A program made the position numbers and the translations under genes. From Sinomonas gamaensis (GTDB taxonomy: Bacteria; Actinomycetota; Actinomycetes; Actinomycetales; Micrococcaceae): a stretch of DNA of 64,000 nucleotides. Numbering within the stretch: position 1 is the first letter of the stretch; the number at the start of each line of letters is the position of its first letter. The notes under the pieces were generated by a model, which saw only the letters and a list, made by a program, of their open reading frames with translations, made no database searches and was not told the DNA's origin. This document shows positions 1 through 7,992 of the stretch, one piece after another. The DNA is taken from the NCBI RefSeq assembly GCF_005876955.1, contig NZ_SSCL01000003.1, positions 248,001 to 312,000 of the forward strand. Reading direction: 5' to 3'.

Positions 1-619
1 CGATCTCCTCGACGATGGGGGCCCCGTAGAGGTTCGTGCAGAGATACACGAGCGCGTCCGGACGGCCTGCCGCGAGTTCGAGCGAACCGGGGACGAGCTC
101 TTCTGGGGCCACGCGGCCGAACGACTCGTTGTCGCTCAGTCCGAGGGCGCGGTGCCCAGTGACTCGGATCCCTTCGGCCGCGTACCGCTCAACAACTTCC
201 TGATTGACGTCGGCGGTGTAGGGCGTCAGGAGGCCGACCGACTTGGTGCCGAACTCCTGAAACGCGTCGAAGTAGGCGAGCGTCGAGGTCGTCGCCGGGA
301 TTCCGGTCGTCGCAGTGACCTCGTCCACGATCTCGCGGTCGTGGTCCAAGCCCAGCCAGGAGCCCGAGGTGCCGTTCCAGGCGATGACGTCCACATCCGC
401 CGTTGCCAGGAGCTCGGCGGCGCGACGCATCCCCTCCACGTCGAATTGGCGGTCTGAACCCGCGTCGAGCGCGATGCGGGTGACGGCGATCCGCGTCGAG
501 TGGATGGTGACGTCTTCGCGGTCCGCCAGAATCCGGTAGCTCATCGGCTCAACGCACGTATTGGAAGAGGGGACGATCATCCCGAGGCGCGCGGGGCGTG
601 TCGAAGGCGCCATGGTCAT
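1..619 (-). CDS. Arylmalonate decarboxylase / maleate isomerase-like protein (partial)
   Basis: The 3' end runs off the left edge; about 205 residues are visible. The N-terminus has the superfamily signature PSSNTCVEP, and the later segments GTSGSW and VYLCTNLYG mark the two active-site loops. The first loop carries Gly where maleate isomerases and racemases have the first catalytic Cys; the second keeps its Cys. Gly-Thr-Ser plus a single Cys is the arrangement of arylmalonate decarboxylase, so decarboxylation of a substituted malonate is as plausible as maleate isomerisation. The chosen ATG overlaps the stop of the upstream amidohydrolase gene (ATGA), with GGGAAGGGAGC before it; a second in-frame ATG lies at 613. 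It is the last visible gene of a leftward cluster with a hydantoinase-like and a racemase-like enzyme. Family is sure, reaction is not. Confidence 0.8.
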   Translation of the reverse strand, partial: MTMAPSTRPARLGMIVPSSNTCVEPMSYRILADREDVTIHSTRIAVTRIALDAGSDRQFDVEGMRRAAELLATADVDVIAWNGTSGSWLGLDHDREIVDEVTATTGIPATTSTLAYFDAFQEFGTKSVGLLTPYTADVNQEVVERYAAEGIRVTGHRALGLSDNESFGRVAPEELVPGSLELAAGRPDALVYLCTNLYGAPIVEEI

Positions 620-2079
620 GCTCCCTTCCCTGTTGTTACCAGCGAACCTGGCGCGACAAGCGAGGCGACGGCGGGAGGCAGGGCAGCAGCGGCCTCCCGA
701 TAGCCAGTTCGTGGGATGAAGCGGCCCACGGGACCGGGGTCATGGAATCCGTCGTCGTCGAGGACCACCCGTCCTCCGGAAATCACCACGTGGGGCCACC
801 CACGCAGCTCCCGGCCGTCGAACGGCGAGAAGTCCGTGCCCATGTGGAGCCGGACCCCGCTGACCGTCCGAAGCTCGGACGGGTCGAACACCACCAAGTC
901 GGCGTCGTAGCCCGGCGCTATGACGCCCTTGCCCGCGAGCCCGTTGATCCGCGACGGTGCTGTGGAGAACAGCTCTACGAAGCGCTCGAGCAGCCCCTCG
1001 TCCTCCCTTGTCCACGCAGCAGCCAGCGCTGTGAACGTCACCGGCATGCGTGTCTCCACCCCCGGCAGGCCGTGCGGCATCTCGCGGAGGTCATCCATCC
1101 GCTCGCGCTTCTGGGACAGGTCATAGCACGAGTGGTCGCTCGCGACCGTGTGGATCGCACCGTCCGAGACGCGCTCGCGCAAGGCCGCGACGGTCTCCGG
1201 CGAGCGCATCGGCGGGCAGCACGCGTACCACTCAGGGAAGCGCGAGGCGTAGACGCCGTCATCAAGCACGAGGTAGTGCGGGCAGGTCTCGGAGTGGATC
1301 GCAAGTCCCCGGCGGCGCGCGCGAGTCACGAGGTCGACGGCGCCGGGTGTGGACTGGTGGACGAAGTACACAGGCGCCCCCGTGTACTCGGCCATGGCGA
1401 TGACCTCCCGCACCGATGCCTCCTCCGCAAGCTCGGGGCGACTCTCGTGGAGGTGCTCGATCCCGATCTCCCCTGCCTCGGCGTGCGCCTGAGTGCAGTC
1501 GACAATCATCGCGTCGTGCTCGGCGTGCACGTAGGTGAGCCCGTCGAGCCGCACCATCTCGTGCATCACCTTGAGCACTGTGTCGTTGTCCGCCATGGTC
1601 GAGCCGCGGTTCGTCATATAGAGCTTGACCGAACAGATGCCAAGCTCGGCAAGCTCCTCGAGCTGCGCTGGGACTGTCTCGTCCCACGTGATCACCGAAC
1701 CGTGGAGGGCGACGTCGCAGCGTGCCTCCCGAGCGAGGGCCAGCTTGTTCATGGCGGCTTCGAGCGGGGTCTCGGTCCGATCGCGGGGGATGCCGAAGTC
1801 GAGAATCGTCGTGGTGCCGCCCCACAGGGCGGCCTTCGACGTCACTTCGTAGTCGTCGAGGGTCCGGTAGCGTCCGGTCACCTGCGCCACATGGCAATGG
1901 GCGTCAACCCCGCCGGGTATCACCGCCCGGCCCGCCGCGTCGATGATCCGTGAGGCTGCTGGGACCGCCTCAGTGGCATCGACAACCTCGGCGACGCGGC
2001 CGCCGTCGACCACAACGTGCGCGAACCGGGTCCCCGAGGCGTTGACCACGCGGCCGTTCGCGATGACGAGATCGGCCAT
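616..2079 (-). CDS. Dihydropyrimidinase/hydantoinase-like cyclic amidohydrolase
   Basis: 487 residues, the normal length for the dihydropyrimidinase/hydantoinase/allantoinase family, zinc amidohydrolases that open cyclic imide or ureide rings. Visible landmarks are the metal-binding HCH at residues 61-63, the candidate carbamylated Lys in SVKLY near residue 152, metal His in YVHAEHD near 185 and FVHQST, and the catalytic Asp in VASDHS near 317, followed by the C-terminal strand GVIAPGYDADLVVFDP. All metal ligands look intact, so it should be active. Its start overlaps the stop of the upstream racemase-like gene by one base (TGATG) and its stop overlaps the next start (ATGA), so the three are translationally coupled. 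No N-carbamoylase is visible, so a standard hydantoin-to-amino-acid pathway is not complete here. The exact substrate is unknown. Confidence 0.88.
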   Translation of the reverse strand: MADLVIANGRVVNASGTRFAHVVVDGGRVAEVVDATEAVPAASRIIDAAGRAVIPGGVDAHCHVAQVTGRYRTLDDYEVTSKAALWGGTTTILDFGIPRDRTETPLEAAMNKLALAREARCDVALHGSVITWDETVPAQLEELAELGICSVKLYMTNRGSTMADNDTVLKVMHEMVRLDGLTYVHAEHDAMIVDCTQAHAEAGEIGIEHLHESRPELAEEASVREVIAMAEYTGAPVYFVHQSTPGAVDLVTRARRRGLAIHSETCPHYLVLDDGVYASRFPEWYACCPPMRSPETVAALRERVSDGAIHTVASDHSCYDLSQKRERMDDLREMPHGLPGVETRMPVTFTALAAAWTREDEGLLERFVELFSTAPSRINGLAGKGVIAPGYDADLVVFDPSELRTVSGVRLHMGTDFSPFDGRELRGWPHVVISGGRVVLDDDGFHDPGPVGRFIPRTGYREAAAALPPAVASLVAPGSLVTTGKGA

Positions 2080-2891
2080 CAGAGCGCACCTCCTTCCCTG
2101 GCAAGCACCGCGTTCTGGCGGTCAGCGAGCTGGGCCGCATCGAGCGCGGAATCGAGAGCGGGCGACAGGCCCGCGCGGCGCTTGGGAGGCGGTGCGGCGA
2201 AGGACCCCGCGCGGTGCACGCCGCTGCCGAGGGCGACGACGGCTTCGGCCAGCCGGACGCCTGCGGCGATCCCGTCGACGACCGGCACCGGGATTTCGGA
2301 GGCAACGTCTCGCGCTAGGCCGGCGAGCGGCGCCCCGGCCAGGATGACGACGTCGGCCCCGTCTTCGGCGACGGCGAGCCGCGCTAGCTCGATCAGGGTC
2401 GGCCGGAAGTCTTCCTGGACAGTGCCGATCCCACGGAGTGCTTCTTTGATGGAACGGATCGAGGCGAGGCGGGAGCCGAAGCCGAAGCGCTCGACGCATT
2501 CGCGGTACCAAGCCGTGATCCGATCGGAGATCGCGATGATCGAGAACCGGTGACCTTGAAGCGCCGCGGCGCACAGCGCGGCTTCCGTGATGCCGAGGAC
2601 TGGGACGTCAACGAGTTCCTTGAGCGCTGGCATGCCGGGGTCGCCGAAGGCAGCGACAACGACGCCATCGACGCGACCGGCTCCGTTGCCGTGCGTGCAG
2701 TGCTCGGCGATGACCTCTGCCAAGGCCCCGGCAGCGACGAGGGATTCGAAACGCGTCTCGATGTATTCGACGCCGAAGGGGGCCGTGCGTACGACCAGTT
2801 CGGTGCTGGGCGCCGCCGACCGCTCCACTTCGGCGCGGATCAGTTCGGTGACGTCATCACTGATGTTCGGATTGACGACGAGAAGTCTCAT
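2079..2891 (-). CDS. Hydantoin/Asp-Glu racemase family protein lacking both catalytic cysteines
   Basis: 270 residues with the HyuE/allantoin racemase fold: MRLLVVNPNISDDVT at the N-terminus, AAFGDPGMPALKE, PVLGITEAA and VVILAGAPLAGLA. In characterised hydantoin racemases the last two loops read like ACFGDPG and LGCAGM, with one catalytic Cys each. Here the first is Ala and the second falls on Gly/Ala, so a two-Cys racemisation mechanism is not possible as known. It may use another chemistry or have another role in the cluster. It is the first enzyme gene after the GntR regulator (30-base gap) and overlaps the hydantoinase-like gene by one base. The assignment to the superfamily is firm; the name racemase should be treated with caution. 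Confidence 0.85.
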   Translation of the reverse strand: MRLLVVNPNISDDVTELIRAEVERSAAPSTELVVRTAPFGVEYIETRFESLVAAGALAEVIAEHCTHGNGAGRVDGVVVAAFGDPGMPALKELVDVPVLGITEAALCAAALQGHRFSIIAISDRITAWYRECVERFGFGSRLASIRSIKEALRGIGTVQEDFRPTLIELARLAVAEDGADVVILAGAPLAGLARDVASEIPVPVVDGIAAGVRLAEAVVALGSGVHRAGSFAAPPPKRRAGLSPALDSALDAAQLADRQNAVLAREGGAL

Positions 2892-2921
2892 GGGTGATTC
2901 CTTTGCGTCCAGCCAGAGGCG

Positions 2922-3569
2922 CTAGACGGTGTCCGGGTATTGCTGTCTGTACTTGCCAATGTGATGGGCCGACTGCTCGGCAGCCCGCTCTGGATCCCCG
3001 CTCGCGATCGCCGCCAACAGGTCGCGATGCTCCTGGACCAGTTCCGGGAGATCTGTGACATGCCGGAAGAGCCAATGCATGCGGCCTTGAAGCGGCTCGA
3101 GCGCGGTGCGCAGGAAGCCGTTGTCGGCGATCCGGGTGACCTCATCGTGGAACTCGCTGTTCTCGCGGTGCGCCTCGTTGATGCTTCCGCGCGCCAGGGC
3201 GTCCGTGGCCCGATCGAGGAGTGCCTCGAGTCGTTCGATGTCCTCGGGCGTGGCTCGCTGCGCGGCGAGGCGGCATGCGAGGACTTCGAGGGAGAGCCGG
3301 ACGTCGAACAGATCCTCAACGTCCTTTTCGCTGAGGCCGGCCACGACCGATCCGCGGGAAGCACGCTCCGCGAGGAGCCCTTCCTGGGCGAGCATCCGCA
3401 GCGCCTCCCGCACCGGAAGCCGCGAGACGTTGAACTCGGAAGCGAGATCGCGTTCGATGAGCCGGGTTCCGGGCGCGTAGTGGCCCTCGAAGATGCGGGA
3501 GCGCAGCGTGTCCCGGATGACCTCGCGCAGCGGTCGTTCGCGCTGCGACTCCTCGGCAGGCTGTGCCAT
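2922..3569 (-). CDS. GntR-family transcriptional regulator, FadR/FCD subfamily
   Basis: 215 residues from the chosen ATG, which has AGAGGGA a few bases upstream; an ATG 54 bases further upstream in frame lacks such a site. The N-terminal winged helix is typical of GntR (PLREVIRDTLRSRIFEG, then LASEFNVSRLPVREALRML and the wing LAERASRGSVVAG). The rest is an all-helical FCD domain with the metal/ligand-binding pattern ENSEFHDEV near residue 130, HRDLLAAI and a C-terminal SAHH. FCD regulators bind carboxylated ligands and usually repress the catabolic operon they sit in. The likely targets are the enzyme genes downstream and the MFS transporter upstream, whose promoter carries four TGGGATCCC palindromes. 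The link between this protein and those sites is an inference from position. Confidence 0.9.
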   Translation of the reverse strand: MAQPAEESQRERPLREVIRDTLRSRIFEGHYAPGTRLIERDLASEFNVSRLPVREALRMLAQEGLLAERASRGSVVAGLSEKDVEDLFDVRLSLEVLACRLAAQRATPEDIERLEALLDRATDALARGSINEAHRENSEFHDEVTRIADNGFLRTALEPLQGRMHWLFRHVTDLPELVQEHRDLLAAIASGDPERAAEQSAHHIGKYRQQYPDTV

Positions 3570-3640
3570 GATTCCCTCTCGGGTTGGGCTGCGATGGTGT
3601 GCAGCGATGCGGTCCTGGTCCATTCGACCATGCAGGTGGG

Positions 3641-3670
3641 GGCGGGCGCCGAGCAGGCTCGGCGCCCGCC
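3641..3670 (-). terminator. Strong GC hairpin downstream of the MFS gene
   Basis: A perfect 13-bp inverted repeat (3641-3653 with 3658-3670) around the 4-base loop CAGG. It lies between the MFS transporter and the GntR gene. There is no T-run, which is common for actinobacterial terminators. A second, imperfect GC hairpin at about 3739-3772 looks like a degenerate copy, and both are followed on the + strand by CGCCGATGAA. Confidence 0.55.
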
Positions 3671-3731
3671 GATGAACATCAAAACGCGTAGACCCGTGGG
3701 GGGCGCGTGGGTCCCCTTCTCTCTCTGCGTT

Positions 3732-3744
3732 GGGGGGGGGGGGG
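3732..3744. repeat. G13 homopolymer tract
   Basis: A run of 13 G on the + strand between the GntR and MFS genes, directly next to the GC hairpin at 3739-3772. It is non-coding here. Long G/C runs slip during replication and are also a common site of sequencing error, so the exact length is uncertain. Confidence 0.6.
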
Positions 3745-3780
3745 CGGCGCCGCGCGGGCGCGCCCCCCGCCGATGAAGTG

Positions 3781-5127
3781 CTACACGGGTAGCCGCTTGC
3801 TGTAGTCGAGGGTCAGAACGGAGAGGCCCATGACGATCGCCGACGCGACGAAGTACAGCAGCGCCCACGTGTATCCGCCGGTGGCGCCCACGATGAAGCC
3901 GACGACGATCGGGGTCACGAAGCCCGCAATGTTCCCGCTCAGGTTCATGGCTCCCCCGAGTACACCGGCATTGGTCCGCCCGCCGAGCGTTGCTGGCACC
4001 GCCCAGAAGAGGCCGACCCACCTGAGGAAGAACAGCACCACCGAGAGAAGCACGACGGCGGTGATCGGGTCCCCGACGATGGTCACCCCGATGAGGCCCC
4101 CTGTCACGATCAGGCTCGACGCGCCGAGGAGCGTCCGCATGACGAGGTTCGCCGCGTAGCCCTTGGCCCGGAGGCGGTCGGCGAGCGTGCCCCCAAGGAT
4201 CTCGCCGACGAAGCCGGCGCCGAAGATCACGAAGGTCGACCAGCCGATGGTGTTCAGATTGAAGCCCTTGGCCTGAGCGAGGTACAGCGGTCCCCATGTG
4301 AGCAGTCCGTAGAACACCCCGTTGAAGCCGAGCCAGCCGAAGCACATGGCCCAGAACGAACGGAACCTGAGGTAGGGCAGGAGTCCGCGGCGGGACGTGC
4401 TTCCCGTGGCGTGTGCGGCCTCGTCCTCGGCACGGTGGGAGGCCTCGATGTAGTCTGCCTCGGCCTCGTTGACCGCGCGGTGCCGGCGCGGATTGTCACG
4501 CACGTACCACCAGACGAGCGCGCCGAGCATGACGGTCGCGATGCCCGCGACGATGAACGCGACGCGCCATCCGCCCGCGGCGGCGATCAGCCAGGTGATG
4601 AGGATGCCGCCGACGCCCGCGCCGAGCGGTGCGCCGGCATCGAGGATCGTGGCACCGCGTCCGCGCTCCTTCGAGTGCATCCAGAGGGCATTGAGCTTGC
4701 CGCCCGCGGGCATGACACCGGCTTCCGTGATGCCGATGCCCATGCGGGCGATGAACATGCTGAGGAAGCTGCCTGCCAGTCCCGAGGCGGCGGTTGCCGC
4801 ACCCCAGCCGATGCAGGATGCCGTCACGACTTTGCGGGGGCCGAAGCGGTCGATGAGCCAGCCCACTGGAACCTGCATGAGGGCGTAGGTCCAGAAGAAG
4901 GCCGAGAGCAGGAGCCCCACGAGCTCGGGAGTGAGGTTGAACTCCTTCTGGATGATCGGCAGGGCCACAGAGATGGACCCACGGTCGACGTAATTCACCG
5001 TGACCAGCACGAGCAGCAGGACGAAGAGCTTCCAGCGGACGTTGGTCCGTTTGGCCGACGGTGCCTCTGCGGTTGTTTCGGCAGCTCCCGCAGAGCCATG
5101 GGGCGAGGTTTCCTCTTGAAGGGACAC
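3781..5127 (-). CDS. MFS transporter, anion:cation symporter (ACS) type
   Basis: 448 residues with about 12 hydrophobic segments. After a 30-residue hydrophilic N-terminus comes VLVTVNYVDRGSISVALP, then GWLIDRFGPRKV (the MFS A-motif between TM2 and TM3) and RMGIGITEAGVMPAG in TM4, features of the ACS family that imports organic anions such as hexuronates, galactonate and phthalate with protons. Start is GTG at 5127, seven bases after GGAGG. It sits upstream of the GntR-racemase-hydantoinase-AMDase genes in the same direction, so it probably imports their acidic substrate. Its promoter is bracketed by two operator pairs. Substrate is unknown. Confidence 0.88.
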   Translation of the reverse strand: MSLQEETSPHGSAGAAETTAEAPSAKRTNVRWKLFVLLLVLVTVNYVDRGSISVALPIIQKEFNLTPELVGLLLSAFFWTYALMQVPVGWLIDRFGPRKVVTASCIGWGAATAASGLAGSFLSMFIARMGIGITEAGVMPAGGKLNALWMHSKERGRGATILDAGAPLGAGVGGILITWLIAAAGGWRVAFIVAGIATVMLGALVWWYVRDNPRRHRAVNEAEADYIEASHRAEDEAAHATGSTSRRGLLPYLRFRSFWAMCFGWLGFNGVFYGLLTWGPLYLAQAKGFNLNTIGWSTFVIFGAGFVGEILGGTLADRLRAKGYAANLVMRTLLGASSLIVTGGLIGVTIVGDPITAVVLLSVVLFFLRWVGLFWAVPATLGGRTNAGVLGGAMNLSGNIAGFVTPIVVGFIVGATGGYTWALLYFVASAIVMGLSVLTLDYSKRLPV

Positions 5128-5202
5128 GTGTCCTCCTTCACGTCATCGGGAAGGGCTCGTCCGCAGAAGACGGACTAGCCCGAGGGAGGTGCGCAACGTT
5201 TC

Positions 5203-5226
5203 TGGGATCCCGGGTTGGGATCCCAA
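5203..5226 (-). promoter_or_regulatory. Operator pair 1 (TGGGATCCC palindromes at the transcription start)
   Basis: Two palindromes, TGGGATCCCG (5203-5212) and TTGGGATCCCAA (5215-5226), with start-to-start spacing of 13 bp. They cover the predicted +1 of the MFS promoter, a typical repressor position. The likely binder is the FCD-type GntR regulator encoded at 2922-3569, by proximity. Confidence 0.65.
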
Positions 5227-5231
5227 GAACG

Positions 5232-5261
5232 ATGGTAGGCGGTGGCGTCCATCACAGTCAA
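5232..5261 (-). promoter_or_regulatory. Sigma70-type promoter of the MFS transporter
   Basis: On the minus strand, -35 TTGACT (5256-5261) and -10 TACCAT (5232-5237) are separated by 18 bases. The predicted start near 5225 falls inside operator pair 1, and operator pair 2 begins 6 bases upstream of the -35 box. Confidence 0.6.
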
Positions 5262-5266
5262 GAGTT

Positions 5267-5289
5267 TGGGATCCCGATTTGGGATCCCA
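5267..5289 (-). promoter_or_regulatory. Operator pair 2 (TGGGATCCC palindromes upstream of -35)
   Basis: TGGGATCCCG (5267-5276) and TTGGGATCCCA (5279-5289), again with 13-bp spacing of the core. The two pairs are 64 bp apart, about six helical turns, which would suit looping or cooperative binding. Confidence 0.62.
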
Positions 5290-5319
5290 CTCCTCCTCTC
5301 ATCGCCGAAAGCACGAAAC

Positions 5320-5353
5320 AAGGCCCCCGCGCCTCCAAGGACGCGAGGGCCTT
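5320..5353 (-). terminator. Terminator of ino1
   Basis: Reading leftward from ino1, an AAGGCCC/GGGCCTT outer stem with an inner CGCG/CGCG pairing is followed by GTTTCG. It lies 26 bases after the ino1 stop codon and separates it from the operator region of the MFS gene. Confidence 0.65.
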
Positions 5354-5378
5354 CCCGTGGGTGTGACGAGTTGAAGGC

Positions 5379-6464
5379 TTAGCGCTCGACCTCGCCGCGG
5401 ATGAACGCCTCCACCTGGGCACGTGCGACGTCGTCGGCGCGCTGCTCCGGCGGGGACTTCATGAAGTATGCGCTCGGGGACGTCAGCGGGCCCCCGACGC
5501 CACGGTCCAGGCCAATCTTGGCCGCGCGGACGGCGTCGATGATGACACCAGCCGAGTTCGGCGAGTCCCACACTTCGAGCTTGTACTCCAGCGAGACGGG
5601 AGCGTCGCCGAAGTTGCGGCCCTCTAGGCGAACGAAGGCCCACTTGCGGTCGTCGAGCCACTCGACGTAGTCGCTCGGGCCGATGTGGACGTCGCGCTCG
5701 GCGAGCTCGGCCTCGACGTTCGAGGTCACGGCCTGCGTCTTGGAGATCTTCTTGGACTGGAGCCGCTCGCGCTCGAGCATGTTCTTGAAGTCCATGTTGC
5801 CGCCGACGTTGAGCTGGTACGTCCGGTCCACGGTCACGCCGCGGTCCTCGAACAGCTTGGCGAGCACGCGGTGCGTGATCGTCGCGCCGATCTGGCTCTT
5901 GATGTCGTCGCCCACGATCGGGACGCCGGCATCGGTGAACTTCTGAGCCCATTCGGGGGTCCCGGCAATGAACACCGGCAGCGCGTTCACGAACGCCACG
6001 TGCGCGTCGATGGCGCACTGCGCGTAGAACTTGGCGGCCTTCTCGGAGCCAACCGGGAGGTAGCACACGAGGACATCGACCTTGGCGTCTTTGAGGGCGG
6101 CCACGATGTCGACGGGCTCGGCGTCCGACTCCTCGATCGTCTCGCGGTAGTACTTGCCGAGTCCGTCGAGGGTGTGCCCACGCTGGACCGTCACGCCAGT
6201 CGGGGGCACGTCCGCGATCTTGATCGTGTTGTTCTCGCTGGCCGTGATGGCCTCGGCGAGATCGACCCCGACCTTCTTCCCATCGACGTCGAACGCAGCA
6301 ACGAACTCGAGGTCGCTGACGTGGTACGGGCCGAACTTCACGTGCATGAGGCCGGGGACGGTGTCCTCGGGGTTGGCGTCACGGTAGTAGTGCACGCCCT
6401 GCACAAGGGAGGCGGCGCAGTTGCCCACGCCGACGATGGCCACGCGGATCGGATTCTCAGACAC
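5379..6464 (-). CDS. ino1: Inositol-3-phosphate synthase (actinobacterial type)
   Basis: 361 residues, matching the short bacterial form of myo-inositol-1-phosphate synthase. It converts glucose 6-phosphate to inositol 3-phosphate with bound NAD, the first step to phosphatidylinositol and mycothiol in actinobacteria. The Rossmann glycine pattern [16 protein letters not shown] opens the protein; [15 protein letters not shown] and [12 protein letters not shown] are the family's catalytic core signatures, and [17 protein letters not shown] lies near the C-terminus. Start is GTG, with AAGGAG upstream. It is monocistronic: a terminator follows and a small membrane protein gene diverges from its promoter region. 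Confidence 0.95.
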   Translation of the reverse strand: MSENPIRVAIVGVGNCAASLVQGVHYYRDANPEDTVPGLMHVKFGPYHVSDLEFVAAFDVDGKKVGVDLAEAITASENNTIKIADVPPTGVTVQRGHTLDGLGKYYRETIEESDAEPVDIVAALKDAKVDVLVCYLPVGSEKAAKFYAQCAIDAHVAFVNALPVFIAGTPEWAQKFTDAGVPIVGDDIKSQIGATITHRVLAKLFEDRGVTVDRTYQLNVGGNMDFKNMLERERLQSKKISKTQAVTSNVEAELAERDVHIGPSDYVEWLDDRKWAFVRLEGRNFGDAPVSLEYKLEVWDSPNSAGVIIDAVRAAKIGLDRGVGGPLTSPSAYFMKSPPEQRADDVARAQVEAFIRGEVER

Positions 6465-6557
6465 AGTTCTCCTTGCACTTGCAGTTCTCGTTACCGGCCC
6501 GGTGAAGGCCGGCGACGCCTAAACTCGTCTCACAGCATGTCACAGGAGGCCAAGGCT

Positions 6558-6812
6558 ATGGCACGTCGCCCGAACAAGAAGAAGTGGGAAGACCTGAGCC
6601 CGCGCACCCGCGCGACCGTGATCGCCGTCGGCGCGGTTCAACTGGCGCTCAAGGTGGTTGCGTGGCGCGACCTCGTCAGGCGGCCCCGGGAGCAGGTGGT
6701 GGGCCCCAAGGCCGCCTGGTTCGCCGCGATCCTCGCGAACCCAGGCGGCCCTGTCCTCTATTACGTGTTCGGGCGGCGCAGGACGACGAACGTCTCCCCC
6801 ACCCATCGCTGA
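6558..6812 (+). CDS. Small membrane protein with a PLDc_N-like segment
   Basis: 84 residues. The ATG at 6558 was chosen because AGGAGG lies 8 bases upstream; an earlier in-frame ATG at 6537 has no such site. A basic N-terminus is followed by one hydrophobic helix (about 19-35) and a second segment with AAILANPGGPVLYYVFGRR. That ending resembles the short N-terminal module of phospholipase D/cardiolipin synthases, here standing alone, as is common in actinobacteria. No catalytic residues are visible. Its function is unknown; it is convergent with the aldo/keto reductase, only 13 bases away. Confidence 0.7.
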   Translation: MARRPNKKKWEDLSPRTRATVIAVGAVQLALKVVAWRDLVRRPREQVVGPKAAWFAAILANPGGPVLYYVFGRRRTTNVSPTHR

Positions 6813-6825
6813 TGATCCCGAAGGC

Positions 6826-7842
6826 CTAATGGGCCGCGAGGATCGAATCGATCTGCACCAATTCGTCGTCCAGGAACTCCGGGCCCCCGAGCGCACCGAG
6901 GGAGTCTTCCAACTGCCCGACAGACGAGGCGCCGATCAGCGCAGACGTTACGGGCGAGGCACCCGACGGCTGTGGGCGGAGTACCCACGAGATGGCCATC
7001 TGGGCCAGAGTCTGGCCGCGCCCCTGCGCGATCGCGTCGAGGTCCCTGACCATGGAGACCTTGTCCTCGGTGATCGATGACGATTTGAGGAACTGCTCCT
7101 TGGCCGCCCGCGAGTCCTCCGGAATTCCCTTGAGGTACCGATTGGTCAGGAGGCCCTGTGCTAGCGGCGAGTAGACGATGGAGCCGGCTCCCACCTCATC
7201 GAGCGCCTCGTAGAGGTTGGGGCTTCCCTGCTCGGTCCACCGGTCGGCCATCGAATAGCGGGGCTGGTGGATCAGCAGAGGGGTGCCAAGGTCGCGGAGG
7301 ATCTGCGCGGCCTCCAGGGTCTGCTGGGGCGAGTAGGACGAGATGCCGGCGTACAGAGCGCGCCCCGAGCGCACCGCGTAGTCGAGCGCGCCCATCGTCT
7401 CCTCGAGCGGCGTGTCAGGGTCGGGGCGGTGGCTGTAGAAGATGTCCACGTACTCGAGCCCCATCCGCTTGAGGGACTGGTCGAGGCTCGAAATGAGGTA
7501 TTTCCGCGAGCCCCATTCGCCGTAGGGCCCGTCCCACATGAAATAGCCCGCCTTCGTCGAGATGATCAGCTCGTCTCGGTAGGGCCGGAAGTCCTCCCTC
7601 AGGTGCCGTTCGAAGTTCGACTCCGCGCTGCCGGGCGGGGGTCCGTAATTGTTGGCAAGGTCGAAATGTGTGACGCCGAGGTCAAAAGCGCGTCGCAGGA
7701 TTGCGCGTTGCTCCTCGAAATTCTTGTCGTCGCCGAAGTTGTGCCAGAGGCCGAGGGAGATAGCCGGAAGCTTGAGTCCGCTCCGGCCTACTCGGTTGTA
7801 CTGCATGGAGCCGTAGCGGCTAGCGTCTGCGATGTAGGTCAC
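6826..7842 (-). CDS. Aldo/keto reductase (YghZ-like)
   Basis: About 338 residues, close to the family norm of 330-350. The AKR catalytic tetrad is visible: Asp and Tyr in THFDLANNYG, Lys in IISTKAGY and His in IFYSHRPDPDTP. PAISLGLWHNFGDD and QPRYSMADRW are typical of the YghZ/L-glyceraldehyde 3-phosphate reductase branch, NADPH-dependent enzymes that detoxify aldehydes such as methylglyoxal. The GTG at 7842 fits the family N-terminus and lies 7 bases after a TACGAT -10 box (7850-7855), suggesting a leaderless mRNA. ATGs at 7851 and 7899 are alternatives, with no ribosome site. Confidence 0.88.
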   Translation of the reverse strand: MTYIADASRYGSMQYNRVGRSGLKLPAISLGLWHNFGDDKNFEEQRAILRRAFDLGVTHFDLANNYGPPPGSAESNFERHLREDFRPYRDELIISTKAGYFMWDGPYGEWGSRKYLISSLDQSLKRMGLEYVDIFYSHRPDPDTPLEETMGALDYAVRSGRALYAGISSYSPQQTLEAAQILRDLGTPLLIHQPRYSMADRWTEQGSPNLYEALDEVGAGSIVYSPLAQGLLTNRYLKGIPEDSRAAKEQFLKSSSITEDKVSMVRDLDAIAQGRGQTLAQMAISWVLRPQPSGASPVTSALIGASSVGQLEDSLGALGGPEFLDDELVQIDSILAAH

Positions 7843-7992
7843 GCACGCCATCGTATCGGCCGCGGCTGGGCATAAAGATTCGGCATCAGCCCGCCCCAAT
7901 GCGTGACTGCGCCGGCTCGGCGTGCTAGAAAAAGCGGGTCAGCCGGCATACGTAGTTCTCTACCGGAAGCGCACCAGCAGAAGGAGAATAAC

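Noticed and set aside
598-1953. 451-aa + strand frame opposite the hydantoinase-like gene
   Set aside because: High-GC antisense shadow; Arg/His/Val-rich with no motif, while the minus strand shows intact metal ligands.
2888-4345. 485-aa minus frame across gntR and the MFS gene
   Set aside because: Out of frame with both real genes and Arg/Ser-rich throughout.
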